Assembly: GCA_030146905.1 (NCBI GenBank) | Contig: JASLAV010001099.1 | Location: 1 to 10,444, forward strand | Reading direction: 5' to 3' | Length of the DNA: 10,444 nt | Source: Lentzea sp. | GTDB taxonomy: Bacteria; Actinomycetota; Actinomycetes; Mycobacteriales; Pseudonocardiaceae | Shown here: positions 1 to 4,960 of the stretch, piece after piece | Position numbering within the stretch: the first letter of the stretch is position 1 | How the letters are laid out: every line of letters starts with the position of its first letter | Made by a program: the position numbers and the translations under genes | Notes under the pieces: generated by a model | Seen by the model: only the letters and a program-made list of their open reading frames with translations | Databases searched by the model: none | Told to the model about the DNA's origin: nothing

Positions 1-2
1 CG

Positions 3-293
3 CGGCTGCTGCTGGCCAAGCCGCGCGTGGTGATCCTGGACGAGGCGACCGCGCACCTGGACTCGCGGTCGGAGGCGGCGGTGCAGGAGGCGCTGGTCGA
101 GGCGCTCGCGGGCAGGACATCGCTGGTGATCGCGCACCGGCTGTCGACGATCAGGGCGGCGGACCAGATCCTCGTCGTCGAGCGCGGTCAAGTCGTCGAG
201 CGTGGTACGCATGAGTCGCTGCTGGCCCTGGAGGGCCACTACGCCAAGTTGTACCGCACGCAGTTCAGCGAAGAGCCGATCGGAGCGCCGTGA
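3..293 (+). CDS. ABC exporter ATP-binding protein, C-terminal fragment
   Basis: This is the 3' end of a gene that begins before the window; the frame is open from base 3. The 96 visible residues are the end of a nucleotide-binding domain of the exporter type. They contain Walker B with the catalytic Glu and D-loop ([12 protein letters not shown]), then the H-loop (VIAHRLST), then the usual tail [13 protein letters not shown]. The Walker A and LSGGQ signature would lie upstream and cannot be checked. Proteins ending this way are normally fused to a six-helix membrane domain and export lipids, peptides or drugs, but the substrate cannot be read from this fragment. Its TGA stop overlaps the GTG start of the acetyltransferase gene (GTGA at 290-293), so the two are almost certainly in one operon and translationally coupled. 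The family call is secure; the substrate is unknown. Confidence 0.93.
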   Translation, partial: RLLLAKPRVVILDEATAHLDSRSEAAVQEALVEALAGRTSLVIAHRLSTIRAADQILVVERGQVVERGTHESLLALEGHYAKLYRTQFSEEPIGAP

Positions 294-925
294 CCATCCC
301 CTCGCCCCGCAACCTGTACCCGTTGCCGGACATCGCACGCACGGTGTTGCTCAAGCCGTTGGTGAAGAACCCGCAGATCGAGGTCGGCGAGTACACCTAC
401 TACGACGACCCGCACCACGCAGAGGAGTTCGAGCACCGCAACGTGCTCTACAACTTCGGCGAGGAGAAGCTGGTCATCGGCCGGTACTGCGCGCTGGCGG
501 AAGGCGCGCGGTTCATCATGTCCGGCGGCAAACACCGCACCGACGGGGTGTCGACGTTCCCGTTCACGATCTTCGGCGGAGCGTGGGCGGAGAAAACCCT
601 GGACATCGCGCTCGGTGCACCCAGCCGCGGCGACACGGTGGTGGGCAACGACGTGTGGATCGGCTACCAGGCGTTGATCATGCCCGGTGTGCACATCGGC
701 AACGGCGCGATCATCGCGTCCGGATCGGTGGTCGTGTCCGACGTGCCGGCCTACGGCGTCGTGGGCGGCAACCCCGCCAAGCTGCTGAAGAAGCGCTACA
801 GCGACTCGGAGGTCGAGCTGCTGGAGCGGATCGCGTGGTGGGACTGGCCGGTGGAGAAGGTGACGGAGCACGTCCGCGTGATCATGGCGGGAACACCGGC
901 CGAACTGGCCGAGGTGGCGGGCTGA
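290..925 (+). CDS. Vat/CatB-type xenobiotic O-acetyltransferase (hexapeptide repeat)
   Basis: A 211-residue left-handed beta-helix acetyltransferase, the usual length for the xenobiotic acetyltransferase group (streptogramin A Vat and chloramphenicol CatB enzymes), which uses acetyl-CoA to acetylate a hydroxyl group. Visible features are the N-terminal YTYYDDP (35-41), the NVLYNF segment (51-56), [19 protein letters not shown] (64-82) with the presumed catalytic His82, and hexapeptide repeats with the family signature around [22 protein letters not shown] (119-140). The typical ending [14 protein letters not shown] (157-170) follows. The GTG start at 290 overlaps the stop of the ABC exporter gene, giving coupled translation. 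An exporter plus an acetyltransferase is a common arrangement for drug resistance or for tailoring in a biosynthetic cluster, but no other cluster genes are visible. Chromosomal relatives often have unknown acceptors, so drug specificity is not claimed. Confidence 0.9.
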   Translation: MTIPSPRNLYPLPDIARTVLLKPLVKNPQIEVGEYTYYDDPHHAEEFEHRNVLYNFGEEKLVIGRYCALAEGARFIMSGGKHRTDGVSTFPFTIFGGAWAEKTLDIALGAPSRGDTVVGNDVWIGYQALIMPGVHIGNGAIIASGSVVVSDVPAYGVVGGNPAKLLKKRYSDSEVELLERIAWWDWPVEKVTEHVRVIMAGTPAELAEVAG

Positions 926-991
926 GGTCCGTCCGGCGGCGTCCGGGTGAACTTTCCCGGCGCATCACACCGGTCGCGCGATCATGAGCAC

Positions 992-2872
992 ATGGAGTAC
1001 GACCGCTACTGCGACCTGACCATGCGCGGAGGCACCACCAGCGGAGTCGTGTACCCGCTCGCCGTCGCGTCGCTGGCGCGCCACTACGAGTTCAAGCAGA
1101 TCGGTGGCGCGTCGGCGGGCGCGATCGCCGCGGGCTTCACGGCGGCCGCGGAACGCGGTCGTGCCTCCGGCGGGTTCGACAAGCTCGCGAAGCTGATCGA
1201 CTGGTTCACCTCCGGCACGGGCGCCGACCGGTGGCGGATGGCGCAGCTGTTCCAGCCCGCCGACAAGACCCGTGCGCTGTACCGGATCGTCATCGCCACG
1301 ATGCAGAAGCGGGAGACGACCGGTCGCAGCGCGATCTCCTGCCTGTTCTTCGCACTGCTGGGCGCCGTGGGGTGGCGGGCGAAGTCGGTGCTCGGCCTGA
1401 TGGTGGCGCTGTGGCTGGGCGGGCCGGTGCTGTGGTCGGCACTGCTGGCACCGCCGGTGTACCCGGGCTGGCTCGGGGCGCTGGTCGTCGTGCTGGCACT
1501 GGCGTGCCTGGTGATGGTGCTGTGGCCGTTGCGGTCGAGCCTGCCCTGGCCCGCCTGGGTGTTCGTCGCCGTGCCGCTCGTGCTCGGGCTGGCGTTCTCG
1601 CGGCACTACGCGACGGCGGCGGTCGTCCTGCTGGTGTGGCTGGTGCTGTCGCTGGCGGCGGTCAGCGCGTTGATCGTGACCTACGGGTACGCGATGCAGC
1701 GGTTCATGAAGAACAACGCGCGGTCCGTCCACTTCGGACTCGTACCGGGCACCGGTGACTTCAGGCCGTCGTGGCTCGACCGGCTGGCGGGCATGCCGAA
1801 GTCGACGGGCGTGCCGCCGCTCTCCGACTGGATCGCCGACCGCCTCGACGACATCGCGGGAACCGAGCAGGCGCTGACGTTCGGCGACCTCGGCGAGATC
1901 AACCTCGTGCTGATGACGACCGACCTGTCGGAGGGCAGGCCGTACCGGTTGCCGTTCAAGGAGAACTGGCAGTACTGCGAGGAGTGCCTCGGGTACGTGC
2001 TGCCGCGCAGGGTCGTCGAGCAGATGAACGGCCCCGCCGGTGACGCGAAGTGCCCGCTGCACGAGCACATGCCGTTGCGCGACCTGCCCTCCCGCGAGGA
2101 CCTGCCGGTGGTGCTGGCCGTGCGGATGTCGCTGTCGTTCCCCGGCCTGATCGCCGCCGTGCCGCTGTGCAGGGACGGGCGCGTGCACTGGTTCTCCGAC
2201 GGCGGCATCACCAGCAACTTCCCGATCCACTTCTTCGACTCGCTGCTGCCGCGCTGGCCCACGTTCGGCCTGAGCCTGCAGCCCTACCCGAACGGCGACA
2301 CCAACGACGTGTGGCTGCCGGAACAGGACGCGTCGACCTCCGGCACGCCCTACGCGTCGCTGAACACGATGCCGCGCTTCCTGGTGTCCATCCTGGACAC
2401 GTTCCTCGACTGGCGCGACACCATGCAGTCGGCGCTGCCCGGCTACCGCGGCCGCATCGCGCACGTCCGGCAGGCGGACGACGAGGGCGGCTCGAACCTG
2501 TTCATGCCGCCCGCCACGATCCGCGAGCTGGCGTTGCGCGGCCAGCACGCCGGCGACCTGCTGCGCGAACGGTTCCAGCAGCAGCAGAACACCGACCGCT
2601 ACCGCTGGATCAGGCTGCGCATGGCCCTGCGCGAGTACCAGGAGCTCGGCGAGCAGGCCGCCGACCGCGACGCGATGTACGACGAGCTGCTCGACCGGTT
2701 CGAGATCCCCGAGGCGCTGCACGAGTGGTTCCGCACTCCCCCTGCCGACGGCGACCCGTTCCGCGCGGACATCGAGGTCGCGCTGGACCACGTCGGGCGG
2801 CTGAAGGACGACGGTCCGTTCGACGGCGCGCCTCCGGTGGATCCGGATTTGCGGCTGACGCCACCGGAGTAG
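992..2872 (+). CDS. Patatin-like phospholipase with inserted membrane segments
   Basis: A 626-residue patatin-family serine acyl hydrolase. The oxyanion-hole segment MRGGTTSGVVYPLAV lies at 11-25, the nucleophile elbow GASAG at 39-43 (Ser41) and the catalytic-Asp motif SDGG at 402-405 (Asp403). Between elbow and Asp there is a hydrophobic block at about 114-230 that could form four or five membrane helices. A cluster Cys329, Cys332, Cys354, His357, His359 resembles a zinc site. The C-terminal 130 residues are charged and probably helical. The CDLTMRGGTTSGVVYP start resembles large bacterial patatins sometimes annotated as RpoH suppressor. The ATG at 992 places the family start near the N-terminus; an in-frame GTG at 947 would add 15 residues, and neither has a clear Shine-Dalgarno. 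The gene follows the acetyltransferase by 66 bp. Lipid substrate and physiological role are unknown. Confidence 0.85.
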   Translation: MEYDRYCDLTMRGGTTSGVVYPLAVASLARHYEFKQIGGASAGAIAAGFTAAAERGRASGGFDKLAKLIDWFTSGTGADRWRMAQLFQPADKTRALYRIVIATMQKRETTGRSAISCLFFALLGAVGWRAKSVLGLMVALWLGGPVLWSALLAPPVYPGWLGALVVVLALACLVMVLWPLRSSLPWPAWVFVAVPLVLGLAFSRHYATAAVVLLVWLVLSLAAVSALIVTYGYAMQRFMKNNARSVHFGLVPGTGDFRPSWLDRLAGMPKSTGVPPLSDWIADRLDDIAGTEQALTFGDLGEINLVLMTTDLSEGRPYRLPFKENWQYCEECLGYVLPRRVVEQMNGPAGDAKCPLHEHMPLRDLPSREDLPVVLAVRMSLSFPGLIAAVPLCRDGRVHWFSDGGITSNFPIHFFDSLLPRWPTFGLSLQPYPNGDTNDVWLPEQDASTSGTPYASLNTMPRFLVSILDTFLDWRDTMQSALPGYRGRIAHVRQADDEGGSNLFMPPATIRELALRGQHAGDLLRERFQQQQNTDRYRWIRLRMALREYQELGEQAADRDAMYDELLDRFEIPEALHEWFRTPPADGDPFRADIEVALDHVGRLKDDGPFDGAPPVDPDLRLTPPE

Positions 2873-2891
2873 GCCGCTAACCTGGAACACG
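2855..2891 (+). promoter_or_regulatory. Probable housekeeping promoter of the PheRS-like gene
   Basis: A -35-like CTGACG (2855-2860) is separated by 17 bp from a TAnnnT-type -10, TAACCT (2878-2883). The first base of the GTG at 2891 lies eight bases after the -10, the expected transcription start. The -35 is inside the last codons of the patatin gene. If right, the transcript begins at or next to the GTG of the leader ORF and has a leader of about 107 nt before the synthetase-like gene. This is pattern-based; no start-site data are available. Confidence 0.5.
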
Positions 2892-2938
2892 TGACGCGAT
2901 TTAGCCACCCCCGACCAGCGGCGGTGGCGCGCGCCTGA
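2891..2938 (+). CDS. Putative leaderless 15-codon leader peptide
   Basis: A short ORF, GTG start to TGA, encodes MTRFSHPRPAAVARA. Its GTG coincides with the predicted transcription start of the downstream gene, so it would be translated from a leaderless mRNA, a common pattern in actinomycetes. Codon 4 is Phe written as TTT, a rarely used codon in such GC-rich genomes; codons 3 and 8 are CGA. The 5' arm of the first leader helix (2908-2921) lies inside codons 6-11, so the position of a translating ribosome would decide which RNA fold forms. This is the arrangement of ribosome-mediated attenuation, and E. coli pheST is known to be controlled by a Phe-containing leader peptide. The peptide may have no function other than being translated. 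A chance ORF this short is possible; the coincidence of promoter, start, Phe codon and helix position is the argument for it. Confidence 0.5.
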   Translation: MTRFSHPRPAAVARA

Positions 2939-2993
2939 AACCTTCCCGTTGGTCGGGGGACTCCGCATCCCACCGGACCAGGAGAACGGGAAG
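2908..2993 (+). promoter_or_regulatory. Leader RNA with two mutually exclusive helices (attenuator-like)
   Basis: Helix A pairs 2908-2921 (CCCCCGACCAGCGG) with 2946-2959 (CCGTTGGTCGGGGG): 14 pairs with one G-U and a 24-nt loop. Helix B pairs 2942-2950 (CTTCCCGTT) with 2985-2993 (AACGGGAAG), nine perfect pairs, extended inward by GGTC (2951-2954) with GACC (2976-2979) and GGGA with TCCC. The helices share 2946-2959, so only one can form. The purine-rich AGGAG (2980-2984) sits in an internal loop of helix B and GGGAAG in its 3' arm, so helix B should hinder ribosome binding at the ATG at 2998, while helix A should free it. No U-run follows helix B, which favours translational over transcriptional control. 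The pairings are read directly from the sequence; the switching is inference. Confidence 0.55.
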
Positions 2994-2997
2994 TCCC

Positions 2998-4026
2998 ATG
3001 TACCGCACCGAAGAGCTAGTGCACGCCCTGAACGTCCGCGACCTCACCGATCCCGCGCAGGGCCCGCACGCGATGCAACTGCTGATCGCCGCCCTCGAAG
3101 CCGCCCTCGACAACCCGAGGGAGGTCCGCCACCACCCGCTCGTCCCGGTGGAGCACAACTACGAGCACCTCGGCTACCCGCCGGACGCGATCACCAGAGA
3201 CGCCCGCTACACCAGGTACGTCAGCGAGACGTGCATGCTGCGCAGCCACACCACGGCGATGATCCCGCCGGCGTTGAAGAACGCCACACCGGACGTGACG
3301 CTGCTCTGCCCCGGCCTCGTCTACCGCCGCGACACGGTCGACCGGCTGCACACCGGCACACCGCACCAGCTCGACGTCTGGCGGATCTCCGTGAACCGCG
3401 AGGAGCTGGACGACCTCATCCACACGGTCGTCACCACCCTGCTCCCCGGCAGGCGCTACCGCACGATCGACGCGCGGCACCCGTACACGACGCACGGCAG
3501 GCAGATCGACGTGGAGCACGACGGCCGGTGGGTGGAGATCGGCGAGTGCGGGCGGGCCGCGCGGCACGTCCTCAAGGACCATCCGCACGGCCTGGCGATG
3601 GGGCTCGGGCTCGACCGGGTCCTCATGCTGTGCAAGGGGATTTCGGACATCCGCCTGCTGCGCAACACCGACCCGCGCATCGCGGGCCAGATGCTCGACC
3701 TCGACGAGTACCGGCCGATCTCACGGCACCCGGCCGCCATCAGGGACATCTCGATCATGGCGGACGAGAGCGAGGACGTGGAGACGCTCGGCGACCGGAT
3801 CCGCGCGCTCGTGCCGGAGGACGTGGTCGAGGAGATCGCCATCCTCAGCGAGACGCTGACACGAGACCTGCCGCCGCACGTCCGGGAACGCCTCGGCGCG
3901 CGGCCCGGTCAGAAGAACGTGCTCGTCCGCGTGACGATGAGGGCGCCGGAGCGCACCCTCACCGACCGCGAGGCGAACGAGGTGCGGGACCGCCTGCTTC
4001 AGGGCTTGCGGGCGACGGCACCGTAG
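2998..4026 (+). CDS. Phenylalanine-free, single-chain PheRS-like class II synthetase paralogue
   Basis: A 342-residue protein with the layout of mitochondrial-type phenylalanyl-tRNA synthetase: a class II core followed by an FDX-ACB anticodon-binding domain (about 240-335). Core landmarks are LRSHTTAMIPPAL (81-93, the RTHTS region), motif 2 LVYRRDTVDRLHTGTPHQLD (107-126), and motif 3 GLAMGLGLDR (198-207) with its Arg. The bacterial alpha subunit's N-terminal coiled coil is absent, and a normal bacterial PheRS is a two-subunit enzyme, so this is a paralogue. The protein contains no Phe residue. The family FPFTEPS is HPYTTHG (161-167), FHQxE is PHQLD, and FAFG is LAMG. The ATG at 2998 follows AGGAG at a long 13-nt spacing, with GGGAAG closer. 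It could be a reserve PheRS, a resistance copy, or an aminoacyl-transfer enzyme of altered specificity. The fold assignment is firm; the substrate is not established. Confidence 0.85.
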   Translation: MYRTEELVHALNVRDLTDPAQGPHAMQLLIAALEAALDNPREVRHHPLVPVEHNYEHLGYPPDAITRDARYTRYVSETCMLRSHTTAMIPPALKNATPDVTLLCPGLVYRRDTVDRLHTGTPHQLDVWRISVNREELDDLIHTVVTTLLPGRRYRTIDARHPYTTHGRQIDVEHDGRWVEIGECGRAARHVLKDHPHGLAMGLGLDRVLMLCKGISDIRLLRNTDPRIAGQMLDLDEYRPISRHPAAIRDISIMADESEDVETLGDRIRALVPEDVVEEIAILSETLTRDLPPHVRERLGARPGQKNVLVRVTMRAPERTLTDREANEVRDRLLQGLRATAP

Positions 4027-4793
4027 ATGCCCGTGTGGTCCTCGAAGGAGTCCGGGCGCCAGTCGTTGACCGCGACGACGCCCGGCTCCAGCAGCTCCAT
4101 GCCGTCGAAGAACCTGGTCACCTCGGCGCGCGTGCGCGGGGTGAGCGCGTTGTCGGAGCTGTTGTAGATCTTCTTGACCTCGTCGGCCTCCGCCCGTTCC
4201 TGGTCGGTGAGGCTGTCCCAGGTGGCGTGCGTGATCGCCAGGTAGGAGCCGGACGGCAGACCGGCCATGTACTCGGCGACGGCCTCGTAGGGCTTGTCGG
4301 AGTCCGGGACGAAGTGCAGCGCGGCGATGATCAGCACACCGACCGGGCGGGAGAAGTCGAGCGTCTCGCGGGCGCCCGCGAGCACGGTGGAGGTCGCGCG
4401 CAGGTCGGCGAGGAGCGCGGTGGCGTTCGGGTTGTCGGCGAGCAGGGCGTTGCTGTGCGAGACGGCGACCGGCTCGAAGTCGACGTAGACGACCTTGGCG
4501 TCCGGGTTGTCCTGCTGGGCGATCTCGTGGACGTTGCCCACGGTCGGGATGCCGGACCCAAGGTCGAGGAACTGGTCCACGCCCTGCGCCACCAGGTGGC
4601 GAACGACCCTGCGCAGGAACGAGCGGTTCGCCTGGGCGCTCTGCGCCACGCCGGGGAAGATCTGCTCCACCTGCTTGGCTGCGGCACGGTCGGCTTCGAA
4701 GTTGTGCGAGCCGCCCAGGTAGTAGTCGTACATCCGCGCCACGCTCGGGCGCGTGACGTCGACCGTGGACGGTACCCACTTCAGCTCTTCCAT
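3999..4793 (-). CDS. DUF574-family SAM-dependent methyltransferase
   Basis: A 264-residue protein of the actinomycete-expanded DUF574 / Methyltransf_19 (PF04672) family. It has the diagnostic start PSVARMYDYYLGGSHNFEAD (16-35), the SAM-binding motif I FLDLGSGIPT (75-84), an acidic residue after strand 2 in VVYVDFEPVAV (101-111), and the later LADLR and ALHFVPD (159-165) segments. The ATG at 4793 is preferred because GAGGA lies 10 nt upstream; an in-frame GTG at 4823 would add ten residues. These enzymes occur in many copies per genome and their acceptors are mostly unknown. The gene is transcribed away from lon. Its last 28 bp overlap the end of the PheRS-like gene head to head, with no terminator between them. 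Function beyond methyl transfer cannot be inferred. Confidence 0.9.
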   Translation of the reverse strand: MEELKWVPSTVDVTRPSVARMYDYYLGGSHNFEADRAAAKQVEQIFPGVAQSAQANRSFLRRVVRHLVAQGVDQFLDLGSGIPTVGNVHEIAQQDNPDAKVVYVDFEPVAVSHSNALLADNPNATALLADLRATSTVLAGARETLDFSRPVGVLIIAALHFVPDSDKPYEAVAEYMAGLPSGSYLAITHATWDSLTDQERAEADEVKKIYNSSDNALTPRTRAEVTRFFDGMELLEPGVVAVNDWRPDSFEDHTGIYGAVARKP

Positions 4794-4818
4794 CACGCGC
4801 GCATCCTCACCCGCGCGC

Positions 4819-4846
4819 CGCACGGGTGTCCACCGCCACCCGTGCG
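4819..4846. repeat. 10-bp perfect inverted repeat in the methyltransferase leader
   Basis: CGCACGGGTG (4819-4828) and CACCCGTGCG (4837-4846) are perfect inverted copies with an 8-base loop. The repeat begins 26 bases upstream of the methyltransferase ATG, in the divergent region shared with lon. It could be a hairpin in the methyltransferase 5' leader or a dimeric regulator site. No T-run follows on either strand, so a terminator is unlikely. Confidence 0.6.
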
Positions 4847-4899
4847 AACGGGATTGTGTCGCCCTATCGAGCCTGCTCGCTCACAGCGAACACCCAGGG

Positions 4900-4925
4900 G
4901 GAACACCACCCCGCTGAAGTTGGTT
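4900..4925 (+). promoter_or_regulatory. Candidate SigR-type (ECF) promoter of lon
   Basis: GGAAC (4900-4904) is followed after 18 bases by GTT (4923-4925), close to the actinomycete SigR/SigH consensus GGAAT-N18-GTT used in disulphide stress. The predicted start would fall near 4932, inside the HAIR-like palindrome. A preceding copy of GAACACC at 4888-4894 repeats the one at 4901-4907. The match is short, so this is tentative. Confidence 0.35.
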
Positions 4926-4943
4926 GAGCGGTACAGACTCAAC
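4923..4943. promoter_or_regulatory. HAIR-like HspR operator upstream of lon
   Basis: GTTGAGC-N7-ACTCAAC matches the HAIR consensus CTTGAGT-N7-ACTCAAG in spacing and in the TTGAG/CTCAA cores, differing only at the outermost bases and one inner base. HspR binds HAIR sites to repress heat-shock genes, and lon is an established member of the HAIR/HspR regulon in Streptomyces. Here the site ends four bases before the lon ribosome binding site, suiting repression. The outermost changes are themselves complementary (G and C), so the palindrome is kept. Confidence 0.7.
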
Positions 4944-4960
4944 TTTGGAGGGTGATGGAG

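Noticed and set aside
943..960. CCGGG-N8-CCCGG as a terminator after the acetyltransferase gene
   Set aside because: Only five pairs and no T-run; too weak to call.
2918..2935. T-box riboswitch: GCGGTGGCGCGCGCC loosely recalls the T-box core
   Set aside because: The core NACCGCG part is missing, the leader is only about 107 nt, and no specifier stem I is seen; a leader-peptide mechanism fits better.
965..2968. A 667-codon open frame on the minus strand across the patatin gene
   Set aside because: It is Arg/Gln/His/Val-rich with no recognisable motif and lies fully opposite a clear patatin gene; long antisense frames are normal at this GC content.
2951..2980. tRNA-like element: GGGA-CTCCGCA-TCCC forms a seven-base loop and the segment ends in ACCA
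   Set aside because: The stem is only four pairs and there are no acceptor, D or T arms of proper length or TTCGA-type loop.
4888..4907. Direct repeat GAACACC spaced 13 bases as a regulator site
   Set aside because: Seven bases twice in a GC-rich leader is weak, and the second copy is already accounted for as part of the SigR-like -35 region.
2949..4955. A 668-codon plus-strand frame spanning the PheRS-like and methyltransferase regions
   Set aside because: It is out of frame with the PheRS-like motifs and antisense to the methyltransferase; its sequence is repetitive Arg/Pro/Gly/Val without motifs.
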